Positions 48,429-60,058 of a DNA stretch of 64,000 nucleotides are shown piece by piece. Source of the stretch: Taxillus chinensis (lineage: Eukaryota > Streptophyta > Magnoliopsida > Santalales > Loranthaceae); assembly GCA_023512835.1 (NCBI GenBank), contig CM042085.1, positions 30,985,812 to 31,049,811 on the forward strand. The letters are read 5' to 3'. Within the stretch, counting starts at the first letter, position 1. Every line of letters begins with the position of its first letter. Below the pieces are notes generated by a model. It was not told the origin of the DNA. It did not search any database and worked only from the letters and a program-made list of their open reading frames with translations. Made by a program: the position numbers and the translations under genes.

Positions 48429-49155
48429 TAGTGCTGGCCCTGATGGCAGGCAAGTAAGGTGCTTGCCTAGAGCCCCCAAAATTTAGGCCAAAATGGGCCC
48501 CCCATTTTATGACTTCACTTTCTATTTTTGGTGTCAATCAACCCAACTCAACCCAATAATCACGTGTGCATCCAACATGAATTTTTCAAACATTATATGC
48601 ACTCGGTATGAAATAAAACATTACCGTTAATTCTTTTCATGTTTTCTCGATAGATTCTAGCTTCGTTAGCAAATAAGGCTCTTAGAAACTCACGTCAAAA
48701 TGAAATAACATTTTGACATTCAAAAACAGAAAAACATATTTGTCTTAGGTCCAATTTGAGAAGCGCTCATATTATTATTTTTAAAAATTTTATTTTATTA
48801 AATATGTTTATATATATTTATAAATATATAAGTACGTAGTGCATAACCTAATGTCATGCTAATATGCATGCTACCTATGCTCTAGTACCCGATAGCCCGG
48901 CCGAACGACCACCAATTCAAGGTTTGACGGTTGATATCCATGCCGTGTTGGCCCGTGACCCCGCATCTCCTCTTTTCCTCTTCAGACTCTACGCTTGACG
49001 TCCCGCCAGTTGCTGCTATTGGTTGCTATCTAGTCCTGAAGCCCCTCTGGCTCGCCGCTGCTGGTTGCCGATGGATATTTCTCCGTTGGCTTATTCTGTT
49101 AGGATCCCATTTTAATTATCGCCTTGGGCCCTCTAGAGTTCTGGGGCTGGCCCTG
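48429..49155. mobile_element. hAT-type element, 8-bp TSD with one mismatch
   Basis: The left end TAGTGCTGGCCCTG and the inverted right end CAGGGCCAGCCCCAG are imperfect inverted repeats. Flanks are GATCCATA (48421-48428) and GATGCATA (49156-49163), 7 of 8 identical. The 727-bp interior has a GC-rich part at 48890-49090 open for 130 codons but no transposase domain. It is therefore non-autonomous, and the decayed duplication suggests an old insertion. Confidence 0.72.
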
Positions 49156-52100
49156 GATGCATACCTCATCGACCATTCTCCATCCACACTTAAACATTCC
49201 ATTCTACTACCTATTTCAAACCAAAAAAAATGTCCAAATTTTTTAAGCGCGCGCATCAAAATGGAGCCCATGAAATTGGATAAAATGAAGCTCGTTAATC
49301 CTTCGATACCCCAAACGTCATAGACATACAGACATTTTAAGATATGAATTTCCGCGTATTAACACACTAATAAAATAAATCAACATTAAGTTCATAGTAT
49401 GTATTGAGTGGGGAAAAAACAAAGCGCACCAGGTCTGGGTATACATAAGGGCTGTGAGAGGGCAATTTGGAATTTATAGAAAGCACTCCACGCAGATGAT
49501 AGCAAGACAGTAACAGGGTCGCTTTATACATGCTGATAATGGCGCGTGCTCGACAACTTCATTGCTCGCTAGAGCTAAGAAACAGAGATCACTTTTATCA
49601 TTCACCATCGATCTCTATTATATTATATTATATTATATATGTTACGTATATAGTTGAAGGTCCATCTCCAAATATTCTGGCTTTGTACCAAAAGTATATA
49701 AAATTGAGCGTGCTGCCGAAGTCAGTAATTTACCTATATTTAAGCTCAAGAAAACAAACAAGAAAAAGGAATATTAATGCACTAAATAATGGTAATTTTC
49801 TACCTTCATGCGCATGCGTGTTTAGTTATTGACCATGTGCTTTGCAGAATATGTGTGTTTAGTACGTAATTAATCAACTTTTTTTTTTATAAATATATAT
49901 CACTTTGAAATATGATTTTTTTCAATTATTTTTAGGGCAGAAAAGGTTTTTCAATTGAAAACAATTGTTTTTTAATCGCAGTCCTATTTTGGGCATGAAC
50001 ATAAAAACTTATACTCGACCTTGAATTAAAGGAGGACCGCTCAACTACTCTCGCTTATTATTAACATACGTGAATAATTATTATTTTTATTATATAAATT
50101 TACTTTTTTTTAAACATATATTTAATTTTTATTTAATGATATTTAAAATAAGTCTAATATATATTACTATATATAAAATTAAGTGTACAAAAATTATTTT
50201 TAAAAGACATAGTTAATGAAAAAGTATATTATTTTATTTAAAATTGTAACAACAATTATTCATTAAATTACTAACTAAAATTACCAATTTTTTATTTTTT
50301 TTTAAAATATATTTAAAGTTGCCACCGCACTAAAGTGAAAGTGAAAAAGATTAAAATTATTTTATTTTTTAAGCAAACCAAATTAATTTAAGATCGAATA
50401 AAAGTTTTTCAATTAAGTTGGATACTCTATATAAGCAGGTCTCACTTAGATTTGATCAGAGCCAATCTGTCATGTGTGCGCAGAAGATACACGTATAAAA
50501 GATTTATGTGGAGCTGTAGGAGGGATATTATGCCTAGTGGGGAAACCTAACGACTCGGTCTAACGAGGGCAAAAAGTGCTTATCAGAGGCAGAGTGAGGC
50601 CTGCATATTAAGTGACTTCTAGCGAGCTTCACTTCATGCCTCTGATGCTGTGATGCTGCGAAGAAGAGAAATGAAAAGCCCTTATTCCATTTTTTCCCAA
50701 TTATTATTATTATTAATATATTTATTTAACCAAATACATTAATTCTACAGTATTTTCAAGATAATTATGAAATTAATAAAATAGTTCAAGAATTCTCCAA
50801 ATTGTAAATTAACCTGAATTATTGTCAAACCTAGGATAAAATGTGTCGATTAACATGTTGAGGACTGTCATGTCAACCTAAAAAATCGACCACTTTTACA
50901 AACTTCTAATTAGTCTGAGGATAAATTAGTTTTATATTTTATTTTAAAAAGGGTTTTCACAGTAAATTATTAGACGAACGAAATACTAAATGTAATTCCA
51001 TTAAATTTAAGGGGTTATGTGATATCATAAAATTTGGATGGTGTTTTAATTAGAAGTTGTAATTGTTATTAAAAAAAGTAAATGATATTAAATATAAGTT
51101 GCTAAACTAAGAGTAAATCGAATGTAATTTACTGGAAATTAAAATGCGTATCTTATGTAATTTGAGATATTAGAATGAGATCAAGGGTAACCCTATACAA
51201 AAATTGAGGTGGTGAGGAGTAAGTAAATCATACGCTTTTTAGAATGTGACTTAAAAGGAAAAAGGAAAAAAGTAATACCAGACTTATGGCAAACATGTTA
51301 TATAATCATAAGTTTTGAATTCCAAATATATTTTAAAATTAAATAATTATGATACATCATCTATTCTAAGCTCCAAAAAATTTATCTCGACTTTAGATGA
51401 AAATTATATAATTTTCGATAAAAATTTATATGCATATAATTTTTATTTCTGAATCAAAATTAAAATCAAACAATTTATTTGTACAAAACTTGGCTTTAAA
51501 GTTCCTTCTAAGTAATTGTCGTTACATACAAATATTTTCCGTACTTTTAATCTGGGCATTTCAATTTTGATTTAAGATTTTAAAAGAAGTGTAGAACAGC
51601 CAAAAATACCTAAAAGGTGCTATGAAAATCAAATATATGGAAAAGAAATTGTGGCATCATTTAACTTTAATCGGCTGACTTTTAAATTATTAATAAGAAA
51701 ATGATTGACTTATTGCGTTTCCCAGTCCCGTTAATTCAGCAGACCCGGTAATTAAGTAGACGGGAGAATTAACGGTGAAAGGATAACTGTTTATGTATTT
51801 TTATTATTAATGTTTATTGCAAAGTCATCTCGAATTATACCCTCTGCTCCCGACAACGTTCCCACCTCGTCCGTCGCAGACTCGCAGTCACAATCCCAGA
51901 CCCTCGACGCAGTAGTGACTCAGAATCTCAAAATTATGCTTCTGTTTTGTTAAGGGAGATCCCAGAGTCTTGTAGTGTTTTCACATGACGATTTCTTTTT
52001 TTCCGATCACAAATATGGGCTTTTCAGCCTGAATTTAACCAACTCAATGGTTGATACGGCACTTAGGGCTGGGGACAACAAAAAGCTACCCATTCACGGG

Positions 52101-52970
52101 CATGGTTAAATATCAGATCAATTAAAAGCCCGATTTTAGACTGGCTTGGGATTGAAACTAATACAAGTTTGGGGCTAATTCTAAAAAAGAAATTATATAT
52201 GAAATTATGATATCATTCTATTCTTTGATTTTCGAGTCTATGAATTTCGGCTTTATTTTATATTATGACAGTTTCTTTTAATATCTCGGCTTTAGTTTTG
52301 TCTAATGTAATAGCATGCTATGTCCCTTCTCTGCTCTCTCAGCTTTGACTCTTTAATCTCATGAACTTTTGAGTCTTTGAGTTGGCCACATAAACATGCT
52401 GTGTCATTTCTCTTGTCATTAAGGCTTCGACTCTCTGGCTTTTCGGATCTTTGAATATCTAAACTTAGAGAAATTCACGACAACTTCAATGAATCATATT
52501 TTTCTCAACACTTTGAGGTTATCTCAATCCAAATCAAAATGCTTCCTCCACTCTAGCTCTAGACGCCATCCCAACAAGCTCCAAAAGCGTGGAACATCAG
52601 CCTCTATGAGAAGAAGGCCGAGGTGATCCAACCAATCAAAATGGGTATTTGGTTATCTTTGCACACAAACAATGTACAAAGAGAGACAGCTATTGGATCC
52701 CATTTTGATCGGATTGGATCACGATCATACTCAGCAAGGAAACCCCAAATCGAAGACTTCTTTGATAATACTACAAAATACCCCAAGACTAGAACCGGAT
52801 GATATAGGAGTAAATTTAAAGACTGACGCACTTAACCACACAGAATTTGAATTAGAAACGAAGAAGTTATGACCAACTTAAGAGTCATCATCAAATTAGT
52901 GATGTTATCATCAGCTTAGTGACGTTATCACAAGACTTTCAATCTCTTAAAAAACGTCCAAATAAAACGA
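49156..52970. other. AT-rich intergenic spacer with three GC-richer patches
   Basis: No gene recognised. A TATATAAGCAGG motif at 50432-50443 precedes a balanced-composition patch to about 50660. At 51728-51777 CCGTTAATTC and GAATTAACGG form a 10-bp inverted repeat. At 51840-51930 a C-rich patch looks like leader sequence but has no long ORF. The phrase tagggctggggacaac at 52066 resembles a hAT terminus without a partner. Confidence 0.35.
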
Positions 52971-53023
52971 ATCTAAAAGTGGGGATTACCGATCAATTTA
53001 AATTGGCCAATATCTAAATTAAA

Positions 53024-53140
53024 TAATCCGATTGATTAATTGATTGATTGATTAATTAATTAATTAGATTAATTGATTGATTGATTAATTAATTAATTAG
53101 ATTAATTGATTGATTGAATGATTAGTCGATTGATTGATTT
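53024..53140. repeat. Tandem repeat of ATTGATT/ATTAATT words, about 33-34 bp unit
   Basis: A unit of several attgatt steps followed by aattaattaattag is present about three times with slight decay. Purely A, T and G. Confidence 0.85.
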
Positions 53141-53149
53141 AATTTAGGT

Positions 53150-54310
53150 AGTGCATAAAATTAAAAGGATTTGATTGATTTGCTTGGAGAATAAGAAATC
53201 TCGTTTTCTTGTTTATTTTAATCATATATTTAAATTTGGGAATGGTGAGAAATTAAATAATCCTAATTGATTTAATTGCATGTTTTGGAGGATAAGAAAT
53301 CCTATTTACCCTAATTATTTTAATCAAGGATTAAATGAGAAAAGATTACCTTTTGAAAGACTAGTCTACCTAGCCTATAAATAGGCTATTCTCTTGATAA
53401 TTTAGGGACACGATTGGAGAGGGGGAATACACCTTGAAGGAGAGAGTCTTAGAGAGCTTATGAGAGAAAAATAAGAAGAGAGAAGAGAAACAACAATTCT
53501 GTTTTATAACTTATTTCTTATAAGAGACTCTCAAGAGGGAATATCAAGGGAAAATGAACCTAGACGTTTACTTAAATTTTCCAGGTTCCATTTATTTCTA
53601 TTATATTTGAAATGTTAAAATCCCTTTTCTTTAGCATTTTAAAATAAAGCAGCTGATTTTTTTATTCCTTTTTTTAAAATAAAAAACATAAAAATATAAA
53701 ACTTATCCTTTTTCTAGAAAAATCAAATTAAAAGCTCGAATGACTGTGGGGTTGAACCCTTGATGCTCATACCCTAGCCGCTTGGGCCAATATTGATTGT
53801 GATGGTGTTATTTATTCAAAACATCTTATTTTGTTTTCTTTTTCTAAAAAAGGATAGCATTGCCACATGGGCTTATATCACATATTATTTTTCTAAAACT
53901 AGAATGTTTTCCTTTTATTTTTAAAACTCTTTATCTTTTAATGGTCTAGATCCATAAAATCTCTTGTTCCCTTAAAATATTAAAAATACAAAAAATGACT
54001 TTTTAACTAAAACAAACAAATATCCATAAATCAAGACTAGGTACCAATTATGGGCATTGTAGGGGTGCAAGAGTTCTTCTTCCTTGCCCACACGTAACCG
54101 ATTCCCGAACCTAAATCTACGGAACCGTAGACCTTTCTTTTTCTAGGTGCCTAATCACACTTCTAAGTTGTTTGGTGGCGACTCTGTATTTTCTTTTTCT
54201 TTATGGTTTGTGTGAGCTCTATGCAGGAATGATTCGAGAACCAATGACATGAACCAACATTGAGTCCTTTTAAATTTAGTCTCGAGCCTAGTCGAAATCA
54301 GGTGATGACA
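53150..54310 (+). mobile_element. Family-B LTR, left end uncertain
   Basis: The right end CAGGTGATGACA and the inverted phrases for ggagtcgccaccaa and ggttacgtgtgggcaagg (about 54080-54190) match the family-B LTRs at 20050 and 63109, here in the opposite direction. A good TATA box (CCTATAAATAGG, 53374-53385) and a purine-rich leader show plus-strand transcription. The left boundary is a guess. Beyond 54310 the flank aatgc was not matched to a partner. Confidence 0.55.
53376..53383 (+). promoter_or_regulatory. TATA box of the family-B LTR
   Basis: TATAAATA in the palindromic context CCTATAAATAGG, followed 30-60 bases later by gagagggggaatacacc and a purine-rich leader. Confidence 0.55.
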
Positions 54311-54461
54311 AATGCCCTAGGGTTTATGTTAGTTTTGGTTTTGTTTTTTTTTTCTCTTTGTCGTTGTTGCCGGAGACAGCGATTGCGTAAGGATTATGGG
54401 TTGTATGCTAGCTAGGGCTTTTTTAATATAGTGTTTGTATATATGTTTTTTTATATAATTT

Positions 54462-55103
54462 GTGTATATAGCTGAATGTTACCTTTTTATTTTATTTTCT
54501 CTGTTTGTTGTTTTTGTTTTGTTTTTATTTATTATTTTTTATGGCAGCCGGCAGTTCATTTCTTTTTATATTTTTAAAATGCCGGTTGTTGTTTGTTTAT
54601 TCTGTGGTGGGGAGCATGAGCCTAAAAGATGCCCACGAGAAACTATTAAATAGCTCCGCCACTTGTATATAGGTACCTCTACTTCTAATTTAAATTTTTA
54701 TGGTGCAATACATTATTGTGTTGATTCCACCCCCTCTTTGTTTTGTAATGCTTGTAGAGGTGATGGTCATTCAGTTGATGTGTATTATTTGAATATATAT
54801 GATCCTCTCATCTCATTAGAGGGTATTAAATGATTAGATTCCCCTATAAATGAATTGACACATGAGGTGGATATCTTAGAGAGCTCTACCATTAGTGAGG
54901 CCAATTTTAAAGATCTAGTTAAGGCTATCCATAGGGATGTCTATGGTCATTTCTATAGATTAAATCTCAGTGGGAGTAGGTTTCCTACCTTGCTAGAGTT
55001 TCTAGAGGAAACCAAAACCTCGGTTGCAGGGTTATATGCATTTCTTGATCTTTGTACCCCTTTAAGTAGTCCTTCTAGCTTGGACCTCACCGCACTACTT
55101 TAG
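54462..55103 (+). pseudogene. Cys-His double-knuckle ORF of the Tat-like element (two stops)
   Basis: One continuous frame of 214 codons is broken only by TAG at 54651 and TGA at 54831. It contains CLFCGGEHEPKRC (C-x2-C-x3-H-x4-C) and CNACRGDGHSVDVY (C-x2-C-x4-H-x4, last Cys changed to Tyr), then a region with KDLVKAIHRDVYGHFY and a Leu/Ser-rich end. The knuckles suggest a gag-like nucleic-acid-binding protein. I do not recognise the rest. Both stops could be single C-to-T changes (from CAG and CGA). Confidence 0.5.
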
Positions 55104-56922
55104 CTTAATGTAATAATTGAATTAGAAGGGTGGAAGTCTATGGGGGGGGGTTGTGAGAGGGATAATATACATGATCTTATTGTTCTTATATTTTATGTTT
55201 TGCATAACCATTCCCCTCCCCTTTGTTTTTACCTGTCAACTAACATGGATGTCAAACATCTTCCCTTCATGGGAAAGATATTTTTATAGTTGCAGGTACC
55301 TCTACTTGGGTGGTTCGTGTACACCCACCAAGAGAGAGATCTGAGCATCCCAAAGATCTATGATCTCTCCTTTTCACCACGACCATCCGATCGCGTGGGC
55401 ATTGGTCAAGTTAAGTGACCTAAAACAAGTACTTTTGAGAGGTTACCCGGTGGTTTGTTTTATTTATTTGATTGTTTTTATTATTTTATTTGTTTTTTTG
55501 TGTTTTTGTGTTTTTTAGTAATAAAGAACTCGCTCTCTCTTTCTCTCTATCATTTGAGGTCAACGTAAAAAATGGACTATTTTTATATAGAGATATAACA
55601 TTTTACAGTCCCATATCTTTTCTCCAATATTTGTCTCCCACACACACACATTTTACTTTAATATACTTAATGCCAAAGTGTGGGGGAGTTTCCCCAAAAT
55701 TCAATGCACATAACTTGTTTGTCCCATTTTCTTCCTTATTTTTGTTTGTATGTGTTGTGTGAGTGCGTGTGTTTGCCTTTTACATGATTGTGTGTTTTTC
55801 ATTTTTATGAGTGAATGTATGATTGCTTGTGTGATTCAGAGATTCATGTGGTTATTTGTACATATGCTTGTCTACCATATTTGTTTTCTTATTGCTTGGA
55901 ATGAGATCATGACATGTTTAAGCTAGAACTTGGGTTCTTAGCTAGGTTCTTCATTTCTAAGGTAAATGCTTTTTATTTATTGGAGTTTTGTGCCAAAGAC
56001 AGAAACAATCCATATATCCATCATTTTTCATGAGTGATTTTATCTTCTTAGTTGATGAGATTGGGCAAGTGCATGTTTAGTTACATTGTGGTGATGGTGA
56101 TGGTTTGAATGGTAGGCTAGAGCCACATGCTATTTTGATGTCGGTCACCTAGTGTGATCCTTAGTTTGTGGCTCAAAGAAAAAAAAGAGCTGAAAAGAAA
56201 AATCAAAAGAAAAGAAAGAAAAAGAAAGAGAAGAGAAAATTTTGTGTTTATTGTATACCATTGTAGGTGAGTTGGTCATTCATCTATATTTGGCCTTTTT
56301 ATAAATTTTCTTTTCACGTGGTAATCAATGTAAATGAGGTATTATTTTGTTACTCTCATGGTTTTCATATAAAGCTTGAGAGTTGGTTTTAAATGTAAAC
56401 CCCATGTTGATGCCTTAGTGTATTTTTATGCCACTTGGAAAAAGAAAGTTGCACTTAGTTGAAAATTTACAAGAAAGAAAAAGAATGAGCCTTGTTCTTT
56501 AGGATAGAGTAATACTTAGGTTGTCTAACTCTCAAAGTAGCTTGTGGAAAAGGTAATTGGATGTCGATGGTGGTTTCATTGCAATGTTGACTTGCAATAC
56601 TTGCCTAAGATTTGAAAACCTTGGGGTATTCAGTGTGAGTGATGTGAGATTATCCACTTGAGTGAGGTAGCCTTGCTTCCGTTGAGAGGACTCCAAGAAA
56701 AGTTTTGAGTATTGCCTTAGAAGTGGTTAATTTAGATGTTCCTTAGTTTTTATCTATGACTACATGTCATTGTTGGACTAAGTGTTTATACAACTATGTA
56801 TTGTACTTAGGGTGGTATTGCTCTTTCCTTTCTTGCATTCCATTTCTTTTTGTATGGTACTTGTATATGTATTTTACCATTGTCTCATTTGTGTTTTTGG
56901 TTATCTTATTTTGCACCCTTTT
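55104..56922. other. Long non-coding part of the Tat-like element
   Basis: T-rich on the plus strand with many GTTTT words. ccaaagtgtgggggagtttcc near 55672 is another polypurine-like phrase of this clade. An A/G-only tract at 56185-56238 reads gaaaagaaa. No domain is seen in its short ORFs. Confidence 0.5.
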
Positions 56923-58862
56923 TGTAGGTAGGTCCCAAAGTGAGTCTAGAGAGGGGGGGGGGGGGGGGGGGTGAATAGACTTTCTTCGTGCATGGAAGTT
57001 AGACTATTTGCTGGTATGTGTTACTTCTAAGGACAACTATGCTGGAAGTATTTGTGGAGAAGATGACAGTAGTAATTTGTGTGATAATGTGAGTTATGAA
57101 CTAACAGACAAATCTGAGATGTAGTAAATGCTCCTTGTTCACAGATCTCAGTTGTGTAAGGAATGGTCTGTGATAGTTTTGATTGTGGAAACCAACACTG
57201 AGGTTAGACTGTATAATTGTGCTAAATCTTGGGTGAACGAGAGTATATGTTGGATCACAAAGTTTGATCTTGATCTTGGTTCAATGCGGCACATAACACT
57301 TGGAAGTTCTTTTCCCTCTGAGTCTCTCTATCTAGCATTGGAACTCCTTTTTCTGAATTCTGCAAAAGATCTATTTCTTAATGTGTGTCAGAATCCTTTT
57401 TCTTGTGTTCGGTGTATTCCACGCTTTCAGAGAAAGAGACTAACTCCATACTTTGTCGTTAAGTGTGTGAGAGATATATATTTTAAGTTTTGATTATTGT
57501 GCGCCTAGTTATCCATCCGACAGACTGACTTCCCGCCACTGGATATGCGAGATGTCAGGAGATAGGTTGATCTGCTCTGATTTGCAGATCTATTGCCCAT
57601 ACTGCACAGTTGCATGCCCATACTTGCGCAGTCGATCTTGGCCGTTCATCCGTGGAAAGTGATTGCTTGCAATTAATGCGGCATTAACTGCACTCCAATT
57701 GCTCGAGACGGCGCAAGCTTACTATACAAACCCTAGCTGAAGATATCACTAAGTGAATATGCTTAGGGTAGTAAGTATGCCTTGAAGGTGGGTGCCTCAT
57801 AGGTTTGGTGACTCGAAGGTTTCAGTTAGAGCCTGTTGAAGTTGCGAAAGTTTACTTCGGGATTTATAGTGTTGATATCTGTGAGTCTACGACTCACATA
57901 TCATCGAGTCTCCAAGTCTAGAGTTCAAGTTAGATTAAGTCTGTTGTGTCACTCTATTAACTGTAAGTCTGCGACTCTGCGAGTCTGCGACTCTACGAGT
58001 CTACGACTTTACAAGTCTGCGACTATCCTAATGGCTTTTAGAGTGACTTCTTCGAGGTGCGCCTAATTTACCCGTTGTTACATCTTCGAGTCTACGACCC
58101 TAGCTCTACGGGTCTACGACCTTGAAAACCTTCGACTCTACGAGTCTTAGACTTTACATTTCTTCCTTAGCCTTTCGCATTTGCTCATGCACTGAGTTTC
58201 CGTATTCTACGAGTCTTTGACTCTACGGCTACGACCCTTCAGCTATAACTCTCTGCCTTCATGATCTTCGAGTCTGTGATGTGTTTGACAAGTTCCTTAA
58301 ATTACTTGTATCCCTTGAGTCTAAGACTCTACGACTCTCGAGTTACAGTTTCATTTTAGTTGGTCAGTCTTTTTGGTTTCGACTCTTCGACCTTCGACCT
58401 ACGAGTCTACGAGTCCTATTTTCTTAATAGTGTTTTAAGGCTGCGACCCTTGAGTTTACGAGTCTAGCGGTACTTTAAGTTCGGTTAAGTGACATAAGCG
58501 CTTTAGGGACTCTACAATTCTACCGGCTTCAAGTCTTCGAGTTATTTAAGTTTGGTTACTGTTCTTTAAGATTCTTCGACTCTACGAGTCTCTGGATTTA
58601 ATCGTCGCTTACAGTAACCGCTCTCTTTTCCGTACTGCGACTCTACGACCTTCGACCCTGCATCTACGAGTTGTAATGTGTTCTGTCACAAATAAGCTTC
58701 GAGTGTCCAGACCCCATGAGTCTACGAGCCTCTCGCCCAGATGTCCTGTGACAAATTTACTTGTATTAACTTTGACTCATCGACCCTACGACCCTTCAAA
58801 TCTACGAGTCTTAAGATTTAGACTGTATTTTGGCAGCTTCATCAAATCCTATATATCCAACA
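56923..58862 (-). mobile_element. Solo LTR, probably Ty1/copia, minus orientation, TSD CTTTT
   Basis: On the plus strand it runs from TGTAGGTAGGTCCC to ATATATCCAACA, 1,940 bp, with CTTTT at 56918-56922 and 58863-58867. On the minus strand it begins TGTTGGATATATAGG and ends with the C-rich attcacccccc...ctctagactc of the family seen at 27076 and 43893. An 18-19-base G run at about 56952 is that C tract. A 121-codon ORF at 57128-57493 shows no known domain. The LTR holds a GACTC/GAGTC array instead of CGGAGTAAG. Confidence 0.87.
57880..58815. repeat. Array of CGACTCTACGAGTCT words
   Basis: Words such as ctacgagtctacgac, gcgactctac and cttcgagtc recur over more than 900 bp with irregular spacing. 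GACTC and GAGTC are complementary, so many local hairpins are possible. It lies between the LTR start (58862, minus) and the rest of the LTR, the same place as the CGGAGTAAG array in sister LTRs. Confidence 0.85.
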
Positions 58863-58867
58863 CTTTT

Positions 58868-59235
58868 TAAGTGTGTGTTTTATTTTTATTTTTTCTTAGG
58901 ACGAGCAAAGTTTAAGTGTGGGGGTACTTTGGGACCCTCACCGCACTTAAACTATTATACTTTATTGAAACTTCAATTGGTGTATTTTAGCTATGCATGC
59001 GAAAATAATGATTAGGAATCTTGAGTAGTTTTAGCTATTTTGTTTAGTATCGATAATTTTTGTGCACCCCTAAATTTTTTATATTTTAGTTCACACACTC
59101 ATATCCATATTAGAACTTAACTACCTTTGTATACCCATGATGTTCTCAATGAATATTTTACCATGCATGGTTGATCTCACTTCGGATGGATTCCTTTTCT
59201 CACTCGAGACGAGCAAGGTTTAAGTATGGGGGTGT
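58868..59235. other. 3' non-coding end and polypurine tract of the Tat-like element
   Basis: Two similar phrases, gacgagcaaagtttaagtg (58901) and gacgagcaaggtttaagta (59211), each lead into tgggggt. The second abuts the LTR start and is the likely polypurine primer. The first may be an older duplicate. Confidence 0.5.
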
Positions 59236-59451
59236 TGTCAGGCGTCAAAATGACCTCTAATTAGTGGTTATTTTGGGGTGTGTTTTGATATGTGTCTACA
59301 TGTTTTCACCCTATCAATGCTTAAATTCCTATTTTTATGTACTAACAGCTGTTTGTAATGTTTTTGGAGATTTTACATCGTTTCGTAGCATTTTATAGCA
59401 ATTTCCAGAGATATTGCAAACTATTGGAGAAGATAGATAGTTTTGGAGCAT

Positions 59452-59692
59452 TGCTCGACATAGGAGCCTCGAGCACACATGGGGAACATCAAGCAGGCCT
59501 TGAGCTAGATCCTCGAGCTACAGTCCAAAGGAGTCAAGTAGTTGCTTGCTCGAGGCACTACTTGACATTGACCATCGAGCAAGCTCGAGCAAAAAGGCCT
59601 GAGCAACCATCAAGTGAGCCATATAGGCTTCTGCTCGACATTGAGGCTTGACCACATCAAGCAGACTTGAGCACGCCTCGAGCAAAGCATTG
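59452..59692. repeat. CTCGAG word array, second locus
   Basis: Five exact CTCGAG and many variants (CTCGACA, CTTGAGC, ATCGAGC, ATCAAGC) in about 240 bp. It shares vocabulary with 13125-13345, including gagcacgcctc.agca. It is upstream of the TATA box at 59852. Confidence 0.8.
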
Positions 59693-59851
59693 AGTAGCAC
59701 TTCAGCGTGTGTCTAGCTTTCGCGGCTTCAACCCAGTTTTTCCCCAAACCCTATTTTTATTGTTATTAGGAAATTTTGGAAGAGGGGGGGGGGGGGGGAG
59801 TACTTCTAGCCCTGGAAAGCAAGGGCAAAGGAGGAAGAAGAGTGACAGCCC

Positions 59852-59859
59852 TATATAAG
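59852..59859 (+). promoter_or_regulatory. LTR TATA box
   Basis: TATATAAG in the context CCCTATATAAGGGC, itself palindromic. It follows the CTCGAG array by about 160 bases. Confidence 0.55.
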
Positions 59860-60058
59860 GGCTGTTAGGGTTCCTTAGGATGGATCTTCAACCTCCCACA
59901 TGCAAAGTTACATCCTACAGAAGAGGAGATTGTGACGAAGCAAGAGAGAAGACATAATGGCTATCTATAGTTAGAGTGTCCAAGCTTTGGACTCTAGGAG
60001 CAAAGAAGAGACCACAACGCTAGAGAGGAAGGCACAGCTCTTGGAGTGATGCCTTAGG

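Larger units (their letters stand above)
54359..60058 (+). mobile_element. Non-autonomous Tat/Athila-like gypsy element, interrupted twice
   Basis: A primer site like TGGCGCCGTTGCCGGGGA (14 of 18 matching) lies at 54360-54377. One short broken ORF follows (54462-55103), then a long non-coding region. Near 55410-55450 the aagtgacctaaaacaagtac...gaggttaccc phrase is typical of Tat/Athila 3' regions. A polypurine-like taagtatgggggtgt abuts the start of a 3' LTR (TGTCAGGCG) at 59236. No protease, reverse transcriptase or integrase is present. A solo LTR (56923-58862) sits inside and a Tekay-like element (60059) cuts the 3' LTR. The clade is inferred from these motifs only. Confidence 0.6.
59236..60058 (+). 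mobile_element. 3' LTR of the Tat-like element, truncated by insertion
   Basis: It starts TGTCAGGCGTC after the polypurine tract, holds a CTCGAG word array (59452-59692) and a TATA box (TATATAAG, 59852-59859), and stops where the Tekay-like LTR begins at 60059. The upstream counterpart LTR was not recognised, so the LTR call rests on the tract, the promoter and the TG start. Confidence 0.5.

Noticed and set aside
57128..57493. A 121-codon plus-strand ORF in the solo LTR at 56923
   Set aside because: It runs antisense to the LTR direction, has no recognised domain and no support from the sister LTRs.
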